Both the position numbers and the translations under genes were made by a program. From assembly GCA_947259495.1 (NCBI GenBank), contig CAMYLV010000027.1, positions 1 through 64,000 of the forward strand: a stretch of DNA of 64,000 bases. The letters run 5' to 3'. Below the pieces are notes generated by a model. It was not told where the DNA came from and did not search any database. It saw only the letters and a program-made list of their open reading frames with translations. The stretch's first letter is position 1. Every line of letters begins with the position of its first letter. Positions 34,440 to 42,224 of this stretch are shown here, one piece after another. This DNA is from an uncultured Desulfobacterales bacterium (GTDB taxonomy: Bacteria > Desulfobacterota > Desulfobacteria > Desulfobacterales > JAHEIW01).

Positions 34440-35659
34440 TACACTTTCCTCTCTGCGAGATCTTTACAAACAAGCTGCCAATCATCGATTCGATGGCAAA
34501 CACCGAGGTTGTCAAGATACCCGCGATCCAATTGTTTCAATTCGTCGGCACCATTTTCGTCACATTTCAACCGGTCATACGCATCGCCAAAATGTACGGC
34601 AGTTAAAAGCCCGGTTGAGTTTGATAGACTTTTTTCGGGACAATGATGAAACGCAATGGCTTCAACTACCGGGTAATCAAGCCCCCATAATCCCATTAAA
34701 TAGGCACCAATTTCAGCATGGCTGGTCCCGAACATATCATTTTCAAGCTCCCACAGATATCGCTTGTTTTGCCGGGCTGCATCCAAAATCTGTTGATACG
34801 GTTCTTGAAAGTTGGTGACCAGGATAAGCTTTCCCAAATCGTGAAACATGCCTGCCATCAAGGAGTTGTTTATCAGGTATTGATCCAGGCGCTCCTCTTT
34901 GGAGATGGTTTGCGCAAACATACTGACCGACATACTGTGATTAAAAAGTTCATCAAAATTAAACCAGGTAAATTTTTTCTGGTTAAATTTGGAAAAAATC
35001 TTTACCGAAAGCACCAGGGCTTTGATGGTTTCCGTTCCCAGCAGCATAATCGCCTCTTTGGGATTGCTGATTTTGCGAACAAGTCCGAAAAATGCTGAGT
35101 TCACAACTTGTAGAATTTTGGCCGTCATGGCCAGGTCGGTGGATATAATATCGCCGATTTTTTGCACCGATGGATCCGACGCCTGCAGCTCATTGATAAC
35201 TTCGGTATAGATGGCCGGCAGACTCGGAAGCGTTTCGGTTTGCGAAACAATGCGTTTGATGGATTCATCTTCCAGCAGATTGCGTAAACCGAACAGCTTG
35301 TTTAACGTATGCTTTAAAATATCTGCATCACAGGGTTTGGAAAGGCTTTGATGCGCCAGTTGCACGGATTTAAATGTGGTTTCCTGTTCTACCTGCCCGG
35401 AAAGAATAATGCGCACAACCTGCGGATGTTTGCGTTTGACTTCAGCGAGCAACTGGGTCCCATCCATCTGCGGCATTCTTAAATCAGAGACAATCACATC
35501 AAAGGGTTCGGCGGCAAGAATATCCAGCGCCTCCTGACTGCTGGAAGAAAAACGCATCTCCCATTCAGTCCTCATTTTTCTGAGCGACCGCTGGAGGCCT
35601 TTTAAAACCATGGGCTCATCGTCAACAAATAATATACGTCTTTTGGTTTGATCATTCAT
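34439..35659 (-). CDS. Response regulator with HDOD output
   Basis: A 406-residue signal protein. The receiver has phosphosite D59 (VIVSDLRMPQMDG). An HDOD domain (about 140-340) follows: a lost-catalysis HD-fold with ISTDLAMTAKILQVVNSAFFG, AGMFHDLGKLIL and HAEIGAYLMGLWG. HDOD proteins bind partners or second messengers and act in signalling and stress. It overlaps the kinase gene by 8 bases and shares one base with the phosphatase gene, so the three are one operon. A small unassigned C-terminal end of about 60 residues follows HDOD. Confidence 0.92.
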   Translation of the reverse strand: MNDQTKRRILFVDDEPMVLKGLQRSLRKMRTEWEMRFSSSSQEALDILAAEPFDVIVSDLRMPQMDGTQLLAEVKRKHPQVVRIILSGQVEQETTFKSVQLAHQSLSKPCDADILKHTLNKLFGLRNLLEDESIKRIVSQTETLPSLPAIYTEVINELQASDPSVQKIGDIISTDLAMTAKILQVVNSAFFGLVRKISNPKEAIMLLGTETIKALVLSVKIFSKFNQKKFTWFNFDELFNHSMSVSMFAQTISKEERLDQYLINNSLMAGMFHDLGKLILVTNFQEPYQQILDAARQNKRYLWELENDMFGTSHAEIGAYLMGLWGLDYPVVEAIAFHHCPEKSLSNSTGLLTAVHFGDAYDRLKCDENGADELKQLDRGYLDNLGVCHRIDDWQLVCKDLAERKV

Positions 35660-37406
35660 TTACGGATTTATTAGCGTCTATCGGCAGCCGAATCACAAAG
35701 GTCGTGCCTTGGTTTTCCTCGGTTTCGATGTCAATTGTGCCGCCATGTTTATCAACGATCACAGAGTGCGCGATCGCCAGCCCCTGGCCCGTACCGCAGC
35801 CCGGCTCCTTGGTGGTAAAAAACAGATCGAATATGCGATGCCGGATGTGTTCCGGAATTCCGGCTCCGGTATCGCTGATTCGAATTTCAACCCGGTTTTC
35901 GGAGCGGTTACTGCTGATCGCAATGGTTCCTTTTTCAGATGAATTGTCTGTTTTTGCGTCGGCAATGGCATGCGCGGCATTAACAATCAAATTCAAAATC
36001 ACCTGGTTAAATTCCGCGCGGTGGCAGGGCACGGCCGGCAAAGCGGTATCAAAATCCGTTTTCAATTCAGCCACGTATTTCCATTCATTGCGCGTTATGG
36101 TAATGGTTTTTTCAATTTCTTTGTTGATATCAACGGGTTCTTTTTCAATTCCACCCGGATGGGCAAATATTTTCATGGCCTGCACGATATGGGTGATCCG
36201 ATCGACTCCTTTGAGCGTCTGCTGAATAGCAAGCGGAACCTCTTCTTCGAGATAGGCAATGTCCAGCTCTTCGAGGCGTTTTTCGATGTCTTGAATGTGT
36301 TGCGAGTTTAATGTCGCGGATTTGGCAGCGTTAATCGATTCTTTGTACAAGTTGCAGCCTTCGAGCAAGTCGCTGAAAGCATCCTGCAGAAACCGGGTGT
36401 TGTCACCTACAAATTGGGTGGGCGTATTGATTTCATGGGCAATCCCGGCAGCCAGCTGCCCAATAGCCTCCATTTTCTGAGACTGATGAAATTGCGCTTC
36501 AAATTTAATTCGATCGGTGATATCGGCACCGATAATTGTCAGACCCGAAATGCGCTCATCCTCGCCCTTAAAAGGTGTGATGGAAAGCCCCAGATAACGG
36601 TCCTCACCATCGGTATTGCGATAATGAATGTTGTCCAGCCGGACGATACACCCGTCGGCCTGACTTTTTGAAATACCGTCTGATAATTTATCCCAATCCC
36701 ATTCGACGCCGCATCGGTCCAGGGACAAACCCATCACATCGGTCGAGGACATGTCAAAGACCCTGGCGGCGACAGCGTTCCAATGAATGATTTCATTTTC
36801 GCGGCTTAAGCCGATCAGAATCGTCGGTAAAGATGAAATCAAATGCTCAATTTCGCGGTGCGCCTGTTTAACTGTTCGTTTGGCCTTTTTGCGTCTTTTT
36901 ATCTGGCGCTTGAGCTCTTGGCTGGATTCCACAAGCTCGGCGGTTCGGTCCTGCAGGAGTTTCTCAGTGCGATTATTGTCGGTTAAGTCCAGCATGACGC
37001 TGATGATACCGGCAACCATCCCATTATGATCGGCAAGCGTCGATCGGCTCAGCAAAAAATCGCGCTGAACACCGTCAGCACATGCGATGGCGGCTTCGTA
37101 AGTTTGTATGCCGGGTTCGTTGAGCAGCTTTTTATCGTTTTCCAAACAGATATCCGTCAGCGCCTGGGGAATAATGTCAGGCAAGTCAAAAACCGATTGC
37201 CCTACAATATTTTCGCAGCTGGTTCCCAGTATTTTTTCAGCAAAGGCGGTGTTGCAATTCATGAACACGCCGTCTTTATTTCTAAAAAAAGCCGGGTTAG
37301 GGATCGTATTGATTAAGGTTGACAGAATCTGTTGAGAATTATTCACTGGCTCCAGATTTTTTACAGTTTTATTCATAGCACTTTTTAAACTACTGATATG
37401 ATACAA
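35652..37406 (-). CDS. PAS-domain sensor histidine kinase
   Basis: A 584-residue kinase without membrane segments. PAS-1 (about 26-145, IPNPAFFRNKDGVFMN) is followed by a basic coiled region (145-185) and PAS-2 (188-305, LPTILIGLSRENEIIHWN). The H-box is GQLAAGIAHEINTP with phosphoacceptor H324. The ATP-binding domain has NLIVNAAHAI, DTGAGIPEHI and GTGQGLAIAHSVI. It is soluble and so would sense an internal cue. Start M1 at 37406 or M11 at 37376; neither has a good ribosome-binding site. Likely to phosphorylate both regulators downstream. Confidence 0.93.
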   Translation of the reverse strand: MYHISSLKSAMNKTVKNLEPVNNSQQILSTLINTIPNPAFFRNKDGVFMNCNTAFAEKILGTSCENIVGQSVFDLPDIIPQALTDICLENDKKLLNEPGIQTYEAAIACADGVQRDFLLSRSTLADHNGMVAGIISVMLDLTDNNRTEKLLQDRTAELVESSQELKRQIKRRKKAKRTVKQAHREIEHLISSLPTILIGLSRENEIIHWNAVAARVFDMSSTDVMGLSLDRCGVEWDWDKLSDGISKSQADGCIVRLDNIHYRNTDGEDRYLGLSITPFKGEDERISGLTIIGADITDRIKFEAQFHQSQKMEAIGQLAAGIAHEINTPTQFVGDNTRFLQDAFSDLLEGCNLYKESINAAKSATLNSQHIQDIEKRLEELDIAYLEEEVPLAIQQTLKGVDRITHIVQAMKIFAHPGGIEKEPVDINKEIEKTITITRNEWKYVAELKTDFDTALPAVPCHRAEFNQVILNLIVNAAHAIADAKTDNSSEKGTIAISSNRSENRVEIRISDTGAGIPEHIRHRIFDLFFTTKEPGCGTGQGLAIAHSVIVDKHGGTIDIETEENQGTTFVIRLPIDANKSVNE

Positions 37407-37642
37407 ACTTCTTTAAATTATAATTTTTAATACACTCTGAATAAGCAGCAGTTGCGCTTCGAAAACGGGTGTTTGCAGCCCTAATCATTCAAGTTTCACC
37501 CGGAAACAAATCAGCGGTTTAAGACACTATTCTTATCGGTCCAAACGGCTAAAATCTTTACCGGATTTTAGGCTTTCGAGTATCAATTTTGCTCAATCTT
37601 GGATGTAATCGGTAAGGCAGGAAGGCAGGATCTCGATTAAGA

Positions 37643-37673
37643 AGGCTCAATCTATTCAGATTGAGCCCTTTTT
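37643..37673. terminator. Bidirectional hairpin terminator copy
   Basis: GGCTCAATCT (37644-37653) pairs with AGATTGAGCC (37658-37667), with T run on the plus strand. It is a near copy of the hairpin at 38032-38066 behind the intact tRNA-Asn, so tRNA plus terminator were duplicated together. Confidence 0.8.
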
Positions 37674-37677
37674 ATAG

Positions 37678-37756
37678 TGGCTCCCCAGTCCGCCGCAGGC
37701 GGAAACCGCGGACCCGGTGGTTAATCCGCCGCAGGCGGACTCGCCTACTGAGCTAC
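37678..37756 (-). pseudogene. Degraded tRNA-Asn copy with two palindrome replacements
   Basis: It keeps the tRNA-Asn 3' end (tggctccccag), the T-arm part accgcggacccggtgg and the D arm, but TCCGCCGCAGGCGGA replaces the T-loop side (37689-37703) and the anticodon-stem side (37725-37739). It lacks a proper 5' acceptor strand. It cannot fold as a functional tRNA. The stop codon TAG of the adjacent GIY-YIG gene falls within its D arm. Confidence 0.85.
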
Positions 37757-38013
37757 TTTTTCACAATCGTAGCTTTTATCCATTCACGGCCTTGACCACT
37801 TTTCAGGAACCGCTCCCGGTTCATTGCTTCAGCGCGGGTGAGATATTCTTCAGAATAAATGAGTCGCCATGGTCCTTTTTGTTTGTGCGTATATCTCATT
37901 GATCCGGATTCGTCAGTGTTGTGACGCTCAATTCGTTTTTCCAGCTCTGAGGTATGACCCTTGTAAAGTTTGCCGGTCGTTTCGTTTTGAAGAATGTAAA
38001 CCCAATATGTCAT
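37753..38013 (-). CDS. GIY-YIG nuclease-domain protein
   Basis: An 86-residue single GIY-YIG domain, the small YhbQ/UvrC-like type. VYILQN (5-10), GKLYKGHT (14-21), the catalytic-region R near ERHN and the GPWRLIYSE strand and EAMNRERFLKSGQGREWI tail are typical. Met at 38013 is preferred over the longer frame to 38043, which lies in a terminator. The gene sits between an intact tRNA-Asn and a decayed copy, and its stop codon is supplied by the decayed tRNA. These nucleases are often solitary; a link with mobile DNA is suggested here by position only. Confidence 0.85.
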   Translation of the reverse strand: MTYWVYILQNETTGKLYKGHTSELEKRIERHNTDESGSMRYTHKQKGPWRLIYSEEYLTRAEAMNRERFLKSGQGREWIKATIVKK

Positions 38014-38031
38014 TTCAAACCAAATCCAATG

Positions 38032-38066
38032 TAAAAGGCTCAATCTCAGAAGATTGAGCCTTTTTT
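38032..38066. terminator. Terminator of tRNA-Asn
   Basis: GGCTCAATCT (38037-38046) pairs with AGATTGAGCC (38051-38060). On the minus strand it follows the tRNA CCA by about 10 bases and is followed by TTTTAC; on the plus strand by TTTTTT. Confidence 0.85.
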
Positions 38067-38070
38067 AAAG

Positions 38071-38146
38071 TGGCTCCCCAGCACGGACTCGAACCGCGGA
38101 CCCGGTGGTTAACAGCCACCTGCTCTGCCTACTGAGCTACTGGGGA
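38071..38146 (-). tRNA. tRNA-Asn (GTT)
   Basis: A 76-base tRNA on the minus strand. Acceptor TCCCCAG/CTGGGGA, discriminator G, CCA encoded. D arm AGCTCAGTAGGCAGAGC, anticodon stem GGTGG/CCACC with loop CTGTTAA giving anticodon GTT, T loop GTTCGAGTC. The upstream (minus) sequence TGGACA, 16 bases, TAAACT (about 38190 to 38160) looks like its promoter. Confidence 0.95.
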
Positions 38147-38159
38147 ACATATTTATGAA

Positions 38160-38190
38160 TAAAAGTTTACTCTAATTGATGTGTTTGTCC
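38160..38190 (-). promoter_or_regulatory. Likely promoter of tRNA-Asn
   Basis: On the minus strand TGGACA is followed by 16 bases then TAAACT, about 20 bases before the tRNA. The same promoter-like segment is repeated with each tRNA 5' fragment upstream at about 38290-38315 and 38395-38415. Confidence 0.5.
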
Positions 38191-38193
38191 AGA

Positions 38194-38469
38194 ACCCGGT
38201 GGTTAATCCGCCGCAGGCGGACTCTGCCTACTGAGCTACTGGGGAACATATTTATGAATAAAGCTACTGGGGAACATAATAACGAATAAAAGTTTATGTA
38301 AATTACGATATTTGTCCAGAACCCGGTGGTTAATCCGCCACAGGCGGACTCTGCCTACTGAGCTACTGGGGAACATATTTATGAATAAAAGTTTACGTTA
38401 ATTACAGTGTTTGTCCAGAACCCGGTGGTTAATCCGCCGCAGGCGGACTCTGCCTACTGAGCTACTGGG
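38194..38469 (-). repeat. Tandem array of tRNA-Asn 5' fragments with palindrome insert
   Basis: Three partial copies (38194-38247, 38321-38374, 38420-38469) plus a fragment (38263-38276). Each keeps, on the minus strand, the tRNA 5' acceptor strand, D arm, and the TTAACCACCGGGT after the anticodon, but the anticodon stem 5' half is replaced by TCCGCCTGCGGCGGA (38206-38220; the second copy has one base change). Each unit ends at the same junction GGGT/TCTGGACAAA and includes the promoter-like flank. Units are about 100-126 bp. Confidence 0.85.
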
Positions 38470-38549
38470 CATCAGACAAATTTGGTTAAATAATTGTTAT
38501 TCTAACAAAAGTCAAGGAAAAATTCATCACGGCGTATCTTGGTGTTTGA

Positions 38550-40337
38550 TTATTTAGTTATCGGCTTCAGCTTTAGATAAAGCTCATCCAGCTGAGCTTT
38601 GCTGGTTTCTGCCGGCGCCTCGGTCAGCAGACAGGCCGCCTTCTGGGTCTTGGGAAAAGCGATCACATCCCGGATGGATGATTCAGCGCACATCAGCATC
38701 ACCAGCCGATCAAAACCGATGGCAATGCCGCCATGGGGCGGTGCACCGGAATCCAGAGCATCAAGTAAAAAGCCGAATTTGTCTTCATAGGTCTTTCGAT
38801 CCATATTCAGGGCCTCAAAGACTTTTTCCTGCAGACTGCGCTGATGGATCCGGATGCTGCCGCCGCCGATTTCAAAACCGTTTAGCACCAGATCATAGGC
38901 CCGGCTTTTCACCGCAAGGGGTTCTTTCGCAAGACGACCGTAATCCTCTTCCAACGGGGACGTAAATGGATGATGCAGAGCCTGCAGCCGCTTTTCGGTT
39001 TCATCATATTCAAACATCGGAAAGCGGGTTACCCACAAAAAACGATACTCATTGGCATCGATCAAACCCAGGATTTTGCCCAGATGATTTCTAAGATAGC
39101 CCAGGGCCTCATTGACAATCTTGGGCTGATCGGCGACAAAAAATATCAGGTCTCCGGTCTCCATCTCGATCCGTTCGGCCAGAGCCTCTTTTTCCGCATC
39201 CGAAAAGAATTTTGTGATCGGAGATTGCCATTCATTTTCTTTGACTTTTATCCAGGCCATTCCTTTTGCCCGGTAAACACTGACAAGATCGATCAAATCA
39301 TCGATTTCCTTACGCGAAAAGTCAATGCATCCTTTGGCATTTAGAGCTTTGACAATACCGCCTTTTTTGACCGCATTGGCAAAAACCTTAAAGCTGGAAC
39401 CGGCAACAATGTCGGAAATATCTTTAAGCTCCAAGCCAAAGCGGGTATCGGGCTTATCCAGTCCATAACGGCCAACCGCCTCTTCATAAGTTAATTGAGA
39501 AAACGGGCGCTTGAGTTTTACCCCGAGTACACGTTTAAAAAGCCGGGCCATCATGCCTTCGGTGAGGTTCATGACGTCGTCTTCGCCCACAAAAGACATT
39601 TCAATATCGATCTGGGTAAACTCGGGCTGTCGATCGGCTCGCAGGTCCTCATCCCGAAAGCACCGCACGATTTGATAATAACGGTCAAACCCGGATATCA
39701 TAAAAAGCTGTTTGAATATTTGCGGCGATTGCGGCAGGGCATAAAATTGACCCGGATTGACCCGGCTGGGGACAAGATAGTCCCTGGCGCCTTCGGGAGT
39801 GCTGCGCGTTAAAAAGGGTGTTTCCAGATCGAGGAAACCGTTTCTATTGAGATATTCTCTGACCGCAGCCGTGGTCCGGTGCCGCAGAACAAGATTTTTT
39901 TGCATTTCGGGTCGCCGCAGATCCAGGTGCCGATATTTGAGCCGGATGGTTTCAGAAGCATCAATCTCATCTTCGATCAGAAACGGCGGGGTATTGGCCT
40001 TGTTTAAAAGCCTGAATTCAGTGACGGCAACTTCAATCTCGCCGGTCTTCAATTTAGTATTAATCATGTCTGCTGGCCGGTTCTCGACTTTGCCGCGCAC
40101 CGCCAGCACATATTCATTGCGGATGGCGTGGGCCTTGGCATGAATCTTTTTGTCTACCTTCGGATTGAACACAACCTGGGTGATACCTTCCCGATCCCGT
40201 AAGTCCACAAAGATCACGCCCCCGTGATCCCGTCGCCGATGGACCCAACCCATTAAAACCACTTCCTTATCAACGTCACCGGCATCGAGCTCCCAGCAAT
40301 GATGCGTTCTGCGCATGCTACCGAGTTGATCTGACAA
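38550..40337 (-). CDS. aspS: Aspartyl-tRNA synthetase
   Basis: A 595-residue class II synthetase of the bacterial type. The N-terminal OB-fold anticodon domain (about 10-110, GWVHRRRDHGGVIFVDLRDR) is followed by the catalytic core: motif 2 near FRDEDLRADRQPEFTQID, a GAD insertion (about 290-410) and motif 3 GIAIGFDRLVMLM. In many delta-proteobacteria AspRS is non-discriminating and also charges tRNA-Asn; the nearest tRNA here is tRNA-Asn, which is notable but not proof. TTG at 40337 has GGGAG upstream; an ATG at 40316 (MRRTHHCWEL) is the alternative start. Confidence 0.96.
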   Translation of the reverse strand: MSDQLGSMRRTHHCWELDAGDVDKEVVLMGWVHRRRDHGGVIFVDLRDREGITQVVFNPKVDKKIHAKAHAIRNEYVLAVRGKVENRPADMINTKLKTGEIEVAVTEFRLLNKANTPPFLIEDEIDASETIRLKYRHLDLRRPEMQKNLVLRHRTTAAVREYLNRNGFLDLETPFLTRSTPEGARDYLVPSRVNPGQFYALPQSPQIFKQLFMISGFDRYYQIVRCFRDEDLRADRQPEFTQIDIEMSFVGEDDVMNLTEGMMARLFKRVLGVKLKRPFSQLTYEEAVGRYGLDKPDTRFGLELKDISDIVAGSSFKVFANAVKKGGIVKALNAKGCIDFSRKEIDDLIDLVSVYRAKGMAWIKVKENEWQSPITKFFSDAEKEALAERIEMETGDLIFFVADQPKIVNEALGYLRNHLGKILGLIDANEYRFLWVTRFPMFEYDETEKRLQALHHPFTSPLEEDYGRLAKEPLAVKSRAYDLVLNGFEIGGGSIRIHQRSLQEKVFEALNMDRKTYEDKFGFLLDALDSGAPPHGGIAIGFDRLVMLMCAESSIRDVIAFPKTQKAACLLTEAPAETSKAQLDELYLKLKPITK

Positions 40338-40420
40338 TATTATCTCCCTGTTCCATCGGTTTTATTGGTTTATGAAGCTTGATAATCTCTTAAAAAGTCA
40401 ATAAAGCAATTTATTTACGA

Positions 40421-40518
40421 GTGTGTTTGGTATTTGGTGTTTAGTGTTTAGAGCTCTAACATCTCGATATAGCATCATAAACTTCATGCCAAACACCAAA
40501 CACGAAACACCAAACACT
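40421..40518. repeat. Foldback word repeat, TTTGGTGTTT words
   Basis: The left arm GTGTGTTTGGTATTTGG, TGTTTAGTGTTTAG (40421-40451) faces CCAAACACCAAACACG, AAACACCAAACACT (40489-40518). It lies between hisS and aspS. A loose left-arm version, gtgttcagtttttggtgttgg, is at 3421-3441. Confidence 0.7.
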
Positions 40519-41771
40519 TAATAAATCCGATTTTTTATAGCTTCAACCAGACCATCGAGGGGAATTGACGCCTGGTCTTTGGTTTTCATATTTCGCAGGA
40601 TGGCCTCACCTTTTGCAAGCTCGTCGTCCCCCACAATCAGAACATGATCGGCCGCAAGCCGGTCGGCCCGTTTCATCTGGCTTTTTAGGCTTTTGCCGGC
40701 AAAATCCAGTTCCGCCCGAATGCCTTCATCACCGAGGGCACAGATCCATTCAAAAGCCAATAAACGGCTCTTATCCCCCAAAGCCGCCACGAAAATATCC
40801 GGTTTTCTGTAAAATTGGCTGGCAGCAAGCCCGGTCAATTCAGTGAGCCTGTCAAAACCAATGGCAAAGCCGGTTGCCGGAATGTCCGGCCCGCCCAGTT
40901 CGCTGACCAGTCCATCGTAACGGCCGCCGCCGGCAACGGCATTCTGGGCCCCCAGGGATCCTGTTTGAATCTCAAAAGTAGTGCGTGCATAATAGTCCAG
41001 CCCGCGCACTAAATTCTTATCAACCACAAAGGGAACGCCCAGCTTTTGCAGCATATTTTGCACCTCGTCAAAATCTGCTTTGCACTCCGAACAGAGGTGA
41101 TCGATAATTGCGGGGGCATCAGCCACGGCCGCCCTGCAGGCCGGCACCTTGCAGTCCAACACCCTCAACGGATTACGGTCCTTGCGTCGTATGCAATCGG
41201 CGCACAGCTGATCACTGACGGATGCAAAAAATTCCGATAAGGCGGCTTTGAATTGCGGCCGGCATTTCGGGCAGCCCAGAGAGTTGATGTGCGTTATGAC
41301 ATCTGCGACTTCCAGTCGCGCAAACAATCTCACCAGAAGAAAAATAAGCTGGACATCGACCAGCCCGGATTGGACACCAAAGATCTCGGCATTAATCTGA
41401 TAAAACTGCCGGTACCTTCCCTTCTGCGGCCGCTCGCGGCGAAACATAGGGCCAATGGTGTAGAATTTTTGGACCGGATCTTTGGCATACAGGCGGTGCT
41501 GAATGTAGGCCCGCACAATCGAAGCGGTGGCTTCCGGGCGCAGGGTTATGAGGTCGCCTTTGCGATCCGGAAAGGTGTACATTTCTTTTTCGACGATGTC
41601 GGTATCCTCACCGATGCTTCTGGCAAAAAGTTCGGTTCGCTCCACAATGGGGATGCGGATCTCTTTAAAGCCGAAATCCTCCAGAAGCTCGCGTGCAACT
41701 TTTTCAACTGCCTGCCAGAGCTCGACTTCGCCGGGAAGAATATCTTTAAATCCTCTGATTAACTGGATCAT
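40518..41771 (-). CDS. hisS: Histidyl-tRNA synthetase
   Basis: A 417-residue class II synthetase. Start at 41771 (MIQLIRGFKDILP) is standard; an in-frame TTG three codons earlier (41780) sits closer to AAGGA and cannot be excluded. Motif 2 has MFRRERPQKGRYRQFYQ; the His-specific signatures are LVRGLDYYARTTFEI and AGGGRYDGLV; motif 3 is ATGFAIGFDR. The anticodon domain fills the last 90 residues. A four-Cys group (CPKC..CADC..CSEC) around 155-235 marks a zinc-like insertion seen in some HisRS. Upstream of aspS on the same strand, separated by a foldback repeat. Confidence 0.95.
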   Translation of the reverse strand: MIQLIRGFKDILPGEVELWQAVEKVARELLEDFGFKEIRIPIVERTELFARSIGEDTDIVEKEMYTFPDRKGDLITLRPEATASIVRAYIQHRLYAKDPVQKFYTIGPMFRRERPQKGRYRQFYQINAEIFGVQSGLVDVQLIFLLVRLFARLEVADVITHINSLGCPKCRPQFKAALSEFFASVSDQLCADCIRRKDRNPLRVLDCKVPACRAAVADAPAIIDHLCSECKADFDEVQNMLQKLGVPFVVDKNLVRGLDYYARTTFEIQTGSLGAQNAVAGGGRYDGLVSELGGPDIPATGFAIGFDRLTELTGLAASQFYRKPDIFVAALGDKSRLLAFEWICALGDEGIRAELDFAGKSLKSQMKRADRLAADHVLIVGDDELAKGEAILRNMKTKDQASIPLDGLVEAIKNRIY

Positions 41772-41910
41772 CGAACGCAATGTCCTTCAAGTCCATTAAT
41801 TGGCTGAAAAATGGTAAAGCACTCAGCTGGTTTCTTTGTCCGGTTTTCAAGTAAATTCGATTTTTTATCTTAGTATTAACATTTTAGTCAACCTTAATAT
41901 TTATAACCCA

Positions 41911-42046
41911 CCTCAAAAAAGCGTCTAAGTGCCCATGGCCGCGTTGCGGATCGCCTCAAAATGCTCACATACTATCGTGTATGCTCCGCTTTTTCGCCGA
42001 ACCGCGCCTTTTGAACTCCTTAATTTAAAAGATCAAGAGGTGAAAT
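41911..42046. repeat. Structured hairpin repeat with conserved apex, copy 2
   Basis: Left stem GCGGATCGCCTCAAAA (41946-41961) pairs with the segment ending CGCCGAACCGC (41995-42005). The apex CTCACATACTATCGTGTATG then CTCCG is nearly identical to that at 9318-9462, while the stem bases differ and still pair. Outer CACCTC (41909-41914) and GAGGTG (42037-42042) also pair. It follows the hisS upstream region. Confidence 0.7.
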
Positions 42047-42224
42047 CCCGCTTATTGCGGGGGCCATGAACCCTTATCCACATTTTTTAGATGGGTTCTA
42101 TTTTTAATTCTTGACACCCCAGGTGTGATTGCCTAATTGATTTACTTTCAAACTTAAATAATTGTATATTAATCTGATTTTATCTCGATAGAAATTTATT
42201 TCTGGAGGCGAAAAGGTAAATGAT

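Noticed and set aside
37678..38469. Extra tRNA-Asn genes
   Set aside because: The copies lack a paired acceptor stem or anticodon arm; only 38071-38146 folds as a full tRNA.
37643..38469. Integron attC array
   Set aside because: Units lack attC core sites and cassette genes; similarity to tRNA-Asn explains them better.
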